This document shows, one piece after another, positions 23,571-38,697 of a DNA stretch of 64,000 nucleotides; the stretch's first letter is position 1; every line of letters starts with the position of its first letter. A program made the translations under genes and the position numbers. The stretch covers positions 558,001-622,000 of the forward strand of contig RCTD01000002.1 of NCBI GenBank assembly GCA_014898415.1. The letters run 5' to 3'. Source of the DNA: Stromatinia cepivora (taxonomy: Eukaryota; Ascomycota; Leotiomycetes; Helotiales; Sclerotiniaceae). Below the pieces are notes generated by a model. It did no database searches, was not told where the DNA came from, and saw only the letters and a list, made by a program, of their open reading frames with translations.

Positions 23571-24420
23571 TTAATATTTTCGTTAATACTTTGTATAATC
23601 CTTTCAATATTCTAATTATATATTATCTATTTAATGAATACAAAATCCTAAACAAAAATATTATAATTGATCAAGTTTTATATAATCTATAAAATTCCCT
23701 AATTATATAGTTTAGGGATTTCATTTGGATACTCGAGAAATTAGGATTGATATAATACAAAGAAGAACTATATTTATACATTAATCCAAAATATATTATT
23801 ATAATTTTTTTCTTTATAGATAATATTCAGATTATTTATTATAAGAAAAACGAATCAATTATTATAAAAATCATTAAAGGAATCAAAGTTGTATATAAAT
23901 TATAAGATTTAAGAAATACTAAATAGTTTCTAAATATATATATATTTTATAATTGATTTAATAAAAAACTATGATTAGTTTATAATATATATATTAAAAA
24001 GATTGTTAAGAAATTTAAAACAATAAACGGGATAATAAATATTTTACTTTTAATAATAATATTTCAAAAAAATCAGGATCAAATTCCTATATATATTGTG
24101 GGGATATATCAAGAAAAAATAGAATCAATATTATATGCTGCAATCACTATAAAAGCGGATATATTATTCGTTATTTTGTAATTGAATTATTATTTGATCG
24201 ATTTATCGGGCGGTTGTATGAAAACTATTGATCATTGTTTACAATATTTATAAAATATAAGATATTTTGTAATTCAATATAATAATAATTAAATATTACA
24301 ATTTCTTGTTTTCTCAGATATTTCTTTTATAGATAATCTAGATATTTATTGATCATTTTAAGGGTATATTATATTCCTTTTCGATAATTTAATTCTATAG
24401 AAAGTATCTAAATAAGATAT
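23571..24420 (+). mobile_element. Family-A element A1, continuation (RT region)
   Basis: Colinear with 20090-20930 of A2, starting TTAATATTTTCGTTAATAC directly after the TSD of A2. It encodes remnants of the same RT and RNase H segment. It ends exactly where the family-B element begins; the next 1.8 kb of family-A sequence is absent from the cluster, and the family-A tail only reappears at 49653. Confidence 0.82.
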
Positions 24421-27400
24421 TGTTGGAAATGAGGCCATCATGGGGTTGGGATTGAGGTCACGTGATCACAATGGTGCACAGACCATATTTGGGAATAATC
24501 TCAATTCTATTTTTACTAGAATAATAGATCCTTAGTTCAATCTATATAATCAATAATACTACTATTTCCTATATCAAAAGTTAATAAATTATGAAATCCA
24601 GTTGTACAATAATAATTAATTGTACAATAATAATTAGAAAGCAAAGCAAATCGAGAAAGGATTAGTATAATTAGTAAAGATGAAACAGAATGAAAATCAG
24701 AATTTTCATACAATATCACCAAAGCAAAGTTGAAATACAATAATACAGTTTATAATTTATAACATTACAGATTAAAACAGAGAGCAATCTATATAATACT
24801 AATATAAAATTATAATAAAAGCGAAGAGCAAATTCATATAATTATAAGAAAATATATTATAATACGATTTTACGAATTTTTTTTATTGTTTTATTTTTTA
24901 TATTTCTTTATTATCTTGAATCTATTTACAATATATTTTTTAAGATTATCTTAAAAACCTGAAGATTATCTTCGATATCTATTAAATAATAAGAAATCTT
25001 TATAATATTGGAATCAAATAATTTTTCGAAGTTCGATCAAAACAATTATGAGTAATAGTTCAGACAAACAAAGATACAATTGAAAGGGAAAGGATGGTTT
25101 TATATAATTGATCAAATATTAGATGAATATATATAGATTATAGGATCCAATACAGTATTTGTCTATAAGATCAATGGTTGTATATATTACAATATCAAAT
25201 TTAAATCGGAATATTTAAAGAACAAAACGAATATATTATTGTATATTTGTATAATATTCAATAATGATAATAAAGCTTTTATTAACGAATATTCAATAAT
25301 ATATATATTTTGAAGATATTTTAAATCAAAATATATCAGAATCAATACAATTATAATCAATATATATATAACAATAATCCAGAACTTCAAATTTTAATCC
25401 GATATCTATTCTGATATAATTATTATTAAAATTTGGAACAAATTGAAAGAATATAAAAGGAAATTAAAGATTGTAAACGAAAATTGTTGGTTAATATATC
25501 AAGATACTGTTTTATTCTTGATTTTAATATATAATCTTTCAATCGATTATTAAAGAATAATGAATATATTGAATATCCAAATCAGTTTTAATATCAATAA
25601 TAAGATCAAATATTTATAGATTAAGGAATTTCGTTTTAAGAATGGATTAAAGCGAATACAAATTATAAAAGAATTTAGGTATACCTTTCGATATCAAAAA
25701 TCAAATTTCGAAATCCTAAACAATATTTGTAATCTATATCAAAAGGAAAATCATTATATACAAAATTGCTTATATTTAATTCAAATTAGCAAATTCTTTT
25801 ATAGTTATTTTTGTTATCAAAAAAAAAGGGATTATTGAATCCAAAGAAGATTTATTTTAATAAGAAAGATTAAATATACTCTATTAACAATATCTCTGAA
25901 TCAAATTCCGATATTAAGAATATAATAAAGGAAGATTGTAATTTGATAAAAAAGATCATTAATAAAATTTCTCCTAATAAATAATATATCGATACAAATA
26001 CTTCTTTATATATATCTGACCAATCTTTATTATTCAAATCAATAGATTTTATTATCAAACAAAGAATAAAGATTAATAAAAGAATGATATATTATCATTA
26101 TTAAAATTTAATAAATATAATATACAAAAATAGTTCTAAAATACTATTTTCAAATATATTATATATATTAAGGCTAAAAGTAAATTTGCTGTTAGAAAAA
26201 AGGATTTATAAAACAAAACTATAAGAGGAATTCAATTCTCATTATATATATTTCAAAAAGGATAATAAGAAAATTATCTATATTAGAATGCAAAATAGAA
26301 TATATATAGTTTTATATATAATTAAAAAATACAAGAATATAATTCTCTATTCAAATATATATTAAAATGATCAGGAAAAAGGCTTTTCTTCAAAGATAAT
26401 TGATAATACCAAAGATATTAATAATGAATTAATATTCAAGGAGAAAGAAAGATATCTATTATAATATCGAAAATTCAATTATCTAGATTTAAATAAGATC
26501 AAGAATCTATATAAGATATTCAATATAATTAAATTAATAAAGGTTTCAATTGAATTAGATATTTATGAAATATATATACTTATTAAAATAATCAATCGTA
26601 TTCCGAAACAATTGAATTTATACAAATCAAAGAGATTCGAATTTATATATTTCGATATTACAGAATTATTCCCAAAATCGATTCAAGGGAATCGTTATTT
26701 TATATTGATCATCAATAATTGTATAAAAATAAATTGGATTATATTATTTAAATAAAAAGATAATATAATTCAAATATTGAAAATTTGGAAAAAGGAGATG
26801 AATTGATTATTGAAGAAAAGATTATTATAGTTAGAATTGATAATATATCAGAACTTTTATAAGCTATTTATAAATGATTATTAAATATATAATCCGAAAT
26901 TATAATAATTATTTTTTTATATTAAAACAGATTTACAGAACGGAATATAAAGATTGTAGAAATAGATATAAAAATAATACTAAAAGAAATTGGATTATCA
27001 TTAAAATTTTAGAATAAAATTATAAAATATAATATTTATATTAGGAATTGTATTAGTATTAATCCTAATATGAACAGAATAAATTGATTCTTTATAGAAG
27101 CTTTTACAAATATAGTATTAGATATAAAAATATATAAAGTTTAAAAAAGCAAATGTTATATTTATATCAATTCCAAGATTATTCCGAAAGAATAAAGATA
27201 TAACAAGTTACAGGATATTTCGAGAATCGATATATTTTTAGAATATTCAAAAGTTACGAATAAATATATCAAAATATATTTTTCAAAATTAGATTATATA
27301 TTTCGATTAAGTAAAATAATTATAGATGAATTTTATCGAAGAGGAGATTTGGATTTTAAATTAAGAAATTGTAAATTAGATTTATAAAAAACAAAGAATA

Positions 27401-29917
27401 TAAAATCAGATCGAAAATCTTATAATAGATCAATAATAAATAAAGTATCTTTTTTATTTTCAATATCAAATACAATATCTATATTATCTTTATTCTAAAT
27501 ATTCTTTCCAGTAAATATTATATTGAGTTCAATAATTATACCAAACATTTCAATTATCGAACTGAAATTAAATAAATTAGATATATCAATATTAATATAT
27601 AATAAAGATAAAAATAATAATATCTAAAAAACAAATCAAAAATCTTCTTCCAAAGATATTTCAGATATTAAATCCATTATTTCAAAGATTCCAACCCAAA
27701 AATCAATTTCTGTAGACCCTGAATCTATATCAAAAACAAAATTTAAAATCGTCTTAAATTTTACTAACAAATCCATTTCAATAAAATCAAAAAACAAAAT
27801 AAATCTATAATCATTTGAAATTGAATAAAAGAATACAATAAATCTTAAAAACAAACCCTTAAAATATTTAATACAAAAACAGAAAAAAGATATAGAACAA
27901 AATCCTGAAGAAGAATAAGAAAACAAGATTATAAAAATATTAATTATAATATCTATATAAACCAAAACTTAAAAAAATATAAAATATATTATAATTATAA
28001 TCCTAATTATTTATAAAATAGATCTTTATATTAAAAATAAAATTGTTTTAGATTTTATAATTTTATTAATAGATATAAATAATATAAAAGATATAATATA
28101 TTCGATTAAAGAAGTTTTGGGAATCAAAATATCAAGAATTTATAAAAAAGTAATATTGAATCGAAAATATTTTGAAAAATGAAAGAAAGTTATCCAAAAG
28201 GAAATTATATTTTTGATTCAAAATAATATTTGAAAAGAATATATATTCTTTAAAGAAAGTAATTTGGTTTTAATAAAATAAATATTTATAATTAAAATTA
28301 AGAATAACAAAATAGAATAATTCAAAACAAGATTAATGATTTAAAGATTCAATTAGATATTAGGAAAAAATTATAATGAAATATTTGTATTAATAATAAA
28401 ACTAAATACATTCAGACTATTCCTAATTATTATTATAAAAAAAAATTTGGAATATTTATATTTCGATATTAAAAATACCTTTATTGAATTATACTTGAAA
28501 AAAAAGATCTACCTCGAATCATTTCAAGATATCAAAATCGAAAAGAAATATATACTACAAATTCTATAAAATTTATATAGTTTAAAATAAACTAAAAGGG
28601 ATTAAAGTTTACTATTAAAGAAAGAGTTTTTAAATATAGATTTTATACAAAATTTGATAAATCCATATTTATATATATTTAAAAATTATAATATAATATT
28701 ATTAATATATATCGATAATATCGTTATTATATTATATATATTATTACAAATTACTTAATTCAATGAAAAACTATTAGTTTATTTTAATATCAAGAATTTA
28801 AAGGAGATTAATAAGATCCTAGATATTAGGATTATTTATAATAAAAAAATATATATATTAATTATAAATCAAAAAGAATATCTCAATATTATATTAACTA
28901 AATATAATATTATATATAAATAATATCAAATTAAAAAACTACTAATAATAGATTATATCTATTTTCGGTTAGCAATCGATAATAATAAATTAATAAATAT
29001 AAATAAATAGAAAATAATAAATAGAAAACATAATTTATTCAATAATATATATTCGTTCAAATATAATATTCTCAATTAAAAGATTTTCACAATTTATAAT
29101 AAAACCAATAAAATATTATACTATAACTTTAAAGAATCTAATATGATATCTATAATTAACAATCAAACAAAAATTATAATTCGGATTAAAAAGAATATAA
29201 TCTGATATCTACAAAGAATATAATATATCTAATAATATAATAAAGATATATACAAATACAGATTGAATTAATAATAAATATAATCAGAAAAATATTTCAA
29301 AAGGAATTATAATATTCTATAAAGATTCTATATTATGAATTAATAAGAAATAAATATTTGTGATTATCTCTAATATAAAATCAGAATATATTATGATAAT
29401 AATATTTATCAAATAAAGAAGATGGATTGTATAAATACTTAAAGATTTATTCAGATCAAATTATATTGGAAAGAACGGAGATATAATTCAAATACTTAAT
29501 AATAATTAGAATACTTTAATTTTAATCAAGAATCTATATTTGTATAAACGATCCAAATATATAGATATCAATTATTATTTCATTAGGGATTTGATAGAAA
29601 AAAAGAAAATCGTCATTAATTATATCAATATATATAATATAATTACTAATAGAATAACAAAACTTTATATAAGGATTGCTTTCAAAAAGTTCAAGAAAAT
29701 ATTAGGATTAATAGTTTAGGAGGATTGAATAGGATATCCTTAATAAAGGAATATTGGAAATAAGATCATTATAGGATTAGAATTGAGATTATATAATTAT
29801 AATGATGTATAGACTATATTTAGGAATAATCTCAATTCTACTCTTATTAGAATAATAGATCCTTAATTCAACCTATATAATCAATAATACTACTACTTCC
29901 TGCACCAAAAGTTAACA
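24421..29917 (+). mobile_element. Family-B Copia LTR retrotransposon B1 (5.5 kb), possible recombinant
   Basis: LTRs 24421-24586 and 29752-29917 (166 bp, TGTTGGAAATGAG to AAAAGTTAACA). Internal Copia order on the plus strand: gag-like from about 24990, retropepsin and pre-integrase region about 26100-26500, integrase about 26620-27130 (FPKSIQGNRYFILIINN), linker, RT about 28100-28750, and RNase H to about 29720, ending in an AFKKFKKILGL-like motif. Frames are full of RIP-type stops. The flanking pentamers differ (GATAT left, AATAT right) and the two flanks come from two different family-A copies in opposite orientation, so the element may be a recombinant of two family-B copies. Confidence 0.85.
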
Positions 29918-31146
29918 AATATTGACGAAAATATTAATTATATTATATTACTTGATTTCGAAATTGTATTTAACAATAATTGCTATTACGATTCTGAATG
30001 ATTAATCTATTAATATAACAATATAAATAATTTCAATAATATTTTTAATCTGGAAATCTCTTTATATTATTAAATATAAATAACAATGAATAATTAAATC
30101 TTGATTATTATATTTATATATAAATATTCATTAAAAAAGAATCAGTTTTGTAAATTTCGATTCAGAATCGATTTTATATTAGGTTTTTTTAATTTTAAGA
30201 TTATTAACCTTAAAATTATAATTCTATTTGAATCAATATCCTATTTAATAATCTTCTAATTGATAATAAAAACGAAATAACTTTGGAATTGTAAATATAT
30301 GAATTCGAGGAAATAATATTGTCTATAATCCTTTGATTATAGATTAAATAAAAAGCAATAATGGTTTTATTTCAATTTCAATAATGATTATATTATAAAT
30401 TATTACAAATTAAGAATATTCCTCTATATCGTTTATTCCTTATTAATTAAATCAGAATATAAAATAAAAGTTGTTTAAACGAAATAATCTCATTGAGTTT
30501 ATTCTTTAAAATATAACGATTTCTATATAGGATCCAGTATTAAGATTACTCCCTTGATAATATTATTATATATATAATTGCCTTTATATATATACTAATT
30601 ACTCTAAAATATAAAAACCAAATAATTCCTAAAAGAAAAATAACTTTAAATAATAATTATATAATTGAAATTCAAATGAATTAATCTGAACCCTAGATAT
30701 TTCAATTCTTATAATACAAATTCTTTTAGATATTTATTCGAAATTATAAATCCGCGAATCCTTTATAAATTGATTAAATGAATATATAGAATATAATAGT
30801 CTTTATAATAATTAAATTTCCTTTACAGAATATTCTGATTGATTATTCCAGTATATATATTTTCTTTTGAAATATTGAAATTGATCGATTAAAACAATCT
30901 TTAAATCATTTTTATATATATTACAAAGAATATTAATAATACAACTAATAAATTTATACTCTATATTCCCTATATCAATATATTCGATAAAATCGGGATC
31001 TATATTATTATTATAAATATCTCCTTGAATAATACCAATATCTTTACTTACAAAATATAATTATTTTTCAATAAAAAAATCGGTTTCTTCACTTTCTTTA
31101 ATAAAAAAATCGATCAACATTTGTATATCTTTATTATATACCTTAT

Positions 31147-34100
31147 TATTAACTTTTGGTGCAGGAAGTAGTAGTATTGTTGACTATATAGGTTGAATTG
31201 AGGATCTATAATTCTAGTAAAAATAGAATTGAGATTATCCTCAAATATAGTTTATATATTATTATAATTATATAACTTCAATTCTAATCCTATAATAACT
31301 TCATTTTCAATACTCTTTTATTAAGAATATCCTATTCGATTCTTTTAAACTATTAATCCTAATATTTTCTTGAATCTTTTGAAAATAATCTTTATACAAA
31401 GCTTTGTTATTTTATTAACAATTATATTGTATATATTGATATAATTAATAATAATTTTCTCTTTTTCTGTTAAATCCTTGATAAAGTAATAATTGATATC
31501 TATATATTTGGATTGTTTATACAAATATAAATTCTTGATTAAAACTAAAATGTTCTAATTATTATCAAGCATTTGAATTGTATCTTTATTCTTTTTAATA
31601 TAATTTAATCTGAATAAATCTTTGAGTATTTATATAATCTATTTCTTTTATTTGATGAATATTATTATTGTAATATATTCTGATTCTGTATTAAAAATAA
31701 CCATAGATACTTATTTTTTGTTAATCTATAATATAGAACCTCTATAGAATATTATAATTTCCTCTGAAATACTTTTCTGATTATATTTGTTATTAATTTA
31801 ATCTATATTTATATATACTTTTATTGTATTATCAAATATATTATATTCTTTGTAGATATTAGATTGTACTTTTTTTAATCCGAACCATAGTTTCTATTTG
31901 ATTATTGATCATAAATATTATATCAGATTTTTCAAAACTATAATATGATATTTTATTGGTTTTGTTATAAATTATGAAAGTCTTCCAATTAAAAACATTA
32001 TATTTAATTGAATATATATTATTAAATAGATTATATTTCTTATTCATTATTGATATTCATTTATATTTGTTAGTTCATTGTTATTAATTGTTAGCCGGAG
32101 ATAGATATAATTTATTATTGATAGTTTCTTGATTTAATATTGTTTATATATAATATTATATTTAGTTAATATAATATTGAGATATTCTTTTTGATTTATA
32201 ATTAATATATATACTTTTTTATCGTAAATAATCCTAATATTTAGAATTTTATTAATCTCCTCTAAATTCTTAATATTAAAACGGATTAATAGTTTTTCAT
32301 TAAATCAAATGATTTGCAATAATATATACGATACAATAACGATATCATTAATATATACCAATAATATTATATTATAATCTTTGAATATATATAAATATAA
32401 ATCTACCAAATTTTATACAAAGTTTATATCTAAAAGCTTTTTCTTCAATAATAAACTCTAATCTCTTTTAATTTATTTCAAATCATATAAACTTTATAGA
32501 GTTTATAATATATATCCCTTTTCGATTTTAATATTTCGGAATAATTCGAGATAGATCTTTTTTTTTAAATATAATTTAATAAAGGCATTTTTGATATCAA
32601 AATATAAATATTCCAAATTTTCTTTTGTAATAATAATTAAGAATAATCTGAATATATTTAGTTTTATTATTAATATAAATATTTCGTTATAATCTTTTCT
32701 TAATATTTGATTAAATCTTTGAATTATTAATCTTATTTGAAATCGTTTTATTTTGTTATTCTTTATTTTAATTATAAATATTTATTTCGTTGAAATTAGA
32801 TTATTTTTTTTAAAAAATATATATTCTTTTCAAGTATTATTTTGAATCAAAGATATAATTTTCTTTTGGATAATTTCCTTTTATTTTTTAAAGTATTCTC
32901 GATTCAATATTATTTCTTTATAAATTCTTAATATTTTGATTTTTAGAATTTCTTTGATCAAATATATTATATCTTCTATATTGGTTATATTTATCAATGA
33001 AATTATAAAATTTAAAACAATTTTGTTTTTGATATAAAGATTTATTTTATAAATAATTGGGATTGTAATTATAATATATTTTATATTTTTTTGAATTTTG
33101 ATTTATATAAATATTACAATCAATACTTTTATAATCTTACTTTTTTATTTTTTTTCAGGATTTTGTTCTATATTTTTTTTCTGTTTTCATATTAAATACT
33201 TTAAAGATTCGTCTTCAAATCCATTATATTCTTTTGTTCAATCTTAAATAATTATAGATTTATTTTGTTTTTTGATTTTATTAAAATAAATTTATCAGCA
33301 AAATTTAAGATAATCTTAAATTTTGTTTTTGATATAGATTCAGAATCTGCAAAAATTGATTCTTAAATTGGAACTTTTGGAATAATAGATTCGATATCTG
33401 AAATATTTTTGAAAGAAGATTCTTAATTTGTTTTCTGGATATTATTATCTTTATTTTTATTGTATATTAATATTGATATATTTAATTTATCTAATTTCAA
33501 TTCAACAATTAAAGTGTTTGATACAATTATTGAACTCAGTATAATATCTACTGAAGAAAATATTTAGAACGAAGATGATATAGATATTATATTTGATATT
33601 AAGAATAAAGAAGATACCGAGAATAAAGAAGATACTTTATTTATTACTGATTTACCATAAGATCTTTGATCTAACTTTACATTCTTAATTCCTTATAGAC
33701 CTGATTCATAATTTCTTAATTTAAGATCCAAATCTCCTTTTTGATAAGATTCATCTATAATTACTTTGCTTAATCGAAATATATAATTTAATTTTAAAGA
33801 ATATATTTTGATATATTTATTTATAATTTTTGAATATTCTAGAAATATATTAATTCTTGAAATGTCCTATAATTTGTTGTGTTTTTGTTCTTTTGGAATA
33901 ATCTTAGCATTGATATAAATGTAACATTTGCTCTTTTAGATTTTGTATATCTCTATATTTAATATTGTATCTATAAAAGCTTTTATAAGGGATTGATCTA
34001 TTCTGTTTATATTAAGATCAATATTAATATAATTCCTGATATAAACATTGTATTCTACAACTTTGTTCCAAAATTCTAATAATAATTCAATTTTTTTTAA

Positions 34101-36626
34101 TATTATTCTTATATCTGTTTTTGTAATCCTTATATTCCATTCTGCAGATCTGTTTTGATATAAAAAAGTAATTATTATAATTTCGGATTATATACCTAAT
34201 AATCATTTACAAATAATTTATAGGAATTCCAATATATTATTAATCCTAATTGCAATGATCTTTTCTTTAGTAGTCAATTCCATCTCCTTTTTCTAAATTT
34301 TCAATATTTGAATTATATCGTTTTTTTGTTTAAATAATATAATCCAATTTATTTTTGTACAATTATCGATAATCAATATAAAATAATGATTCCCTCGGAT
34401 TGATTTTGGGAATAGTCCTATAATATCGAAATGTATAAATTCGAGTTTCTTTGATTTATATAAATTCAATTACTTCGGAATATAATTAATTATTTTAATA
34501 AGTATATATATTTTATAAATATCTAATTTAATTGGGATCTTTATGAGTTTGATTATATTGAATATTTTATATAAATTCTTAATTTTATCTGAACCTAAAT
34601 GATTGAATCTTTGATATTATAATAGATATCTCTCTTTCTCTTTAAATATTAATTCATTATCGATACCTTTAATACTATCGATTATCTTTGAAGAAAAGCT
34701 TTTTTCTTGATCATTTTGATATATATTCGAATAAAGAATTATATCCTTATATCCTTTAATCATATATAAAACCATATATATTCTATCTTATATCCTAACA
34801 TAAATGATTTTCTTATTATCCTTCTTGAAATATATATAATAAAAGTTGAATTCCTTTTGCAACCCTATTTTGCAGATCCTTTTTCCTAATAACAAGTTTA
34901 CTTTTAACCTTGATATATATAATATATTTGAAAGTAATATCTTAAAATTATTTTTGTATATTATATCTATTAAATCCCAATAGTAACAATATATCACTCC
35001 CCCATCAATCTTTATTCTTCATTTGATAATAAAATCTATTAATCTGAATAATAAAGATTGATCAAATATATATAAAAAAGTATCTATATTGATATACTAT
35101 TTACTAATGATTTTCTTTATTAAATTATAATCTTCCTTTATTATATCTTTAATATCGAAATCTGATTCAGAGATATTGTTAATAGGATATACTTAATCTT
35201 TTTTGTTGAAATGAATCTTCTTCAGATTCAATAATCCCCTTCTTTTTTGATAACAAAAATAACTATAAAGGAATTTGTTGATTTATATTAAATATAGATA
35301 ATCTTATATATAATAATCTTTCTTTTGATATAAATTATAAATATTATTTGGGGTTTCGAAATCTAATTCTTGATATCGAAAAATGTACCTAGATCCTTTC
35401 GTAATTTGTATTTGTTTTGATCCATTCTTAAAACGAAGTTCTTTAATCTATAAATATTTGATTTTATTGTTGATACTAAAGCTGATTTGGATATCCAATA
35501 TATCTATTATTCCTTGATAATCGATTAAAAGATTATATATTAAAATCAAAAACAAAGTAATATTTTGATATATTGATCGATAGTTTTCGTTTACAACCTT
35601 TAATTTCCTTTTATATTCTTTCAATTTATTCTAAATTTCGATAATGGTTATATCAGGATAAATATCAAATTGAAATTTGAAGTTCTGGATCATCGTTATA
35701 TATATATTGACTATAACTATATTAACTTTAATATATTTTGATTTAAAGTATCTTTAGAATATATATATTATTGAATATTTATCGGTAAAGGCTTCATCGT
35801 TATCATTAAATATTATACAAATATATAATAACATATTCACTTTGTTCTTTAAGTATTCCGATTTCAATTCGATATTGTAATATATACGATTATTGATCTC
35901 GTAAACAGATACTATATTGGATCCTGCAATCTATATATATTCGTTTAATGTTTGATCAATTATATAAAACCATTCTTTCCTTTTCAATTGTATCTTCGTT
36001 TGTTTGAATCATCATTTATGATTATTTTGATCAAATTTCGAAAGGTTGTTTGATTTCGATATTGTGAAGGTTTCTTATTGTTTGATGAATATCGAAGATA
36101 ATCTTCAGGTTTTTAAGATAATCTTAAAAAATATATAGCAAATAGATTCAAGATAATAAAGAAATATAAAAATAAAACAATAAGAAAATTCATAAAATTA
36201 TATTATAATATGTTTTCTTGTAATTATACAAACTTGCTTTTTATTTCTATTATAATTCTATATCAGTATTATACAAATTGTTCTCCATTTTGGCCTATAA
36301 TATTATAAATTATAAACTATACTATCATATTTCAACTCTATTTCGATGATACTATATGAAAACTCTGATTTTCATTCTGTTTCACCTCTACTAGTTATAC
36401 TAATCCTTTCTCGATTTGCTTTGTTTTCTAATCATTATTATACAATTAGATCTTATAATCTATTAACTTTTGATATAAGAAGTAGTAGTATTATTGATTA
36501 TATAGATTGAATTAAGGATCTATAATTCTAGTAGAAATAGAATTGAGGTTATCCCCAAATATGGTCTGTGCATCATTGTGATCACGTAACCTCAATTCTA
36601 ATCCTATGATGGCCTCATTTCCAACA
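31147..36626 (-). mobile_element. Family-B Copia LTR retrotransposon B2, reversed (5.48 kb), TSD CTTAT
   Basis: LTRs 31147-31312 and 36461-36626 (166 bp) are flanked by perfect CTTAT at 31142-31146 and 36627-36631. The host sequence rejoins exactly across it when compared with 18880-18890 of family A. Internal remnants on the minus strand follow the Copia order; an open fragment at 34788-34997 (LSNILYISRLKVNLLLGKRI) matches the end of the protease domain, and the RT lies at about 32270-32850. RIP-type stops throughout. Confidence 0.9.
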
Positions 36627-38168
36627 CTTATCCTTATTATCTAAAGAATTAAATAGATTGAATAATCCTAAATCGATTTTTTTATTCCTATTATCATTTT
36701 CTAGATCTATATCTAACTCCAAAACCAATTTATTTATAAATAATAAATCTGAAATATATTTAATGAATAAATTAAGGGCTTTTCGATCCATAAAAATAAA
36801 TAGATAAATAAAATCTTTATAATTATTTTTGTTTTGAATAATTATTCTATTTATTTCGATATAATTTTGTAGATTAAAGATTTTAATGAATTACTTAAAC
36901 TTTTCTGTAATATAAATCTCGATTATTTGATTAATAGAATTTATATAATAAATGAATTCTTTATTGAACATTATATTTCGAATAATAATAACTTTATCAA
37001 ATTTAGATATCTATATATAATAGATTAATATATCTAGGATATAACCTATTAAATATTCAATATATATTCGAGGATTGGTTTTATACTATTTTTTATTAAT
37101 TTCAGTTTTTTTGTTTTTATTTAAAAGATAAATTCAATATCCATACTTATAGATTCCATTCCAATTAGAATAGAGATTATCAAATATTTTCTTTATAAAT
37201 AAAGGATTATTTTTACAAAGATAATTACGGAATTATATATCGAATATTTCATTAAACGATTTAAAGGATTTAATCTTTAAAGGATTTATATTATATAAAT
37301 AAATAACAATTTGCATTATTTCTATTCACAATTTATCCGATAAATCTACTATAATCTATATTTTTATCTGTTTTGTAACTATTTCTTATTCTATATATTC
37401 TAATCTTTTATTAGATTCATATATATAAAACAGGAATAATTCAAATTCGATACCTTTTTGCTTGATCTATTTTTCAAATAATATTGCTTTTATAATTTCA
37501 ATGATAAATGTATTATTATCCTGCTTAATCATTACAATCGTTAAATCGTATTTATAATGAATTTAGATTATAAAGCTTTAAATAATTGTAAATATTTCAT
37601 TGTATATTTTATAATAGATTAAATATAAAAATATTTTATTATAATATATTTCTTTGATTAATAGAAGTTATAATATATTATTATACTCTTTATCGAAATC
37701 AAAAAAATCCTATTAGATTTTGTAGAAAGGCTGAGATGATTGGTAATCATTTGAAGTACAAGAAATAATTTGTTTTATATAAATATAAGTATAATCAATA
37801 CAATTGAAATAAATGATATCTTTTATTTTGATATTTTATATTACAAATATTAAATATTCAAAAGTTTCCTTTTTCAAATATTTAAAACATTTATATTATA
37901 TTTCATTTATATCTTCTTTTGGAAGAAATAAATTATAAAAACGATAGAATACTTTGTTTATTTTTCTATTTATTATTGAATATATTATAAAAGGATTGTT
38001 TATAAGAATAAATAAAAGAATATTTGAATAAATAGAAAATGATTTGTGTTTTAAAAATATAAAATTTTCAATATAAATATATTAAACAATTACTATATTA
38101 TTTGTATAATCTTTTTTACAAAGAGTATAATTATATCCTGAGAATTATAAGCCGGCTTTTTTTAATCG

Positions 38169-38697
38169 TCTTGGAGGAGGTTGATTGGTTAATAATAATG
38201 AATAATATAATAATAATACTATTCACTATTATTATAGTGGAAGACTTAGTTATATAGCTTAAAAGGGTGATCGAATATATAATGATTGAAGTCAAAATAT
38301 GAGTGTATTGAATATTGAATTTATTTTGCTTGTTTTTCAGAAGAATTCTTTGAAGAAAATCTTCTTATTTATAGTATTTGATAAGATTCTATGAAATTCT
38401 ATAATATTCTATGATTATAAATAAAATCGATTTAAATCGAATCTTATAGAATCATTTTATATAATGAAATGACATAGTAACCAGTAATATTTAACCTTAG
38501 AAATAAGAAAGTTCTATATGCTTCCATCACATTCTATTCCATTATAAATCATTCTAATATGATATATGATCAAGATTTTGTATAATAATAAAATTTAATA
38601 ATATTAAATTATATTATTAATATATCATGTGATCATATAACCATCGGTTCGGTTAATATTATTAAGTGATTTAATAAACTTATTAGAAGTTCTTATA
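38169..38697 (-). repeat. Solo LTR type E (529 bp) inserted in A3
   Basis: Reverse complement of the block at 15400-15926, flanked by AATCG at 38164-38168 and 38698-38702. It interrupts the retropepsin region of A3, a different position from the copy in A2, so the two insertions are independent. Confidence 0.82.
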
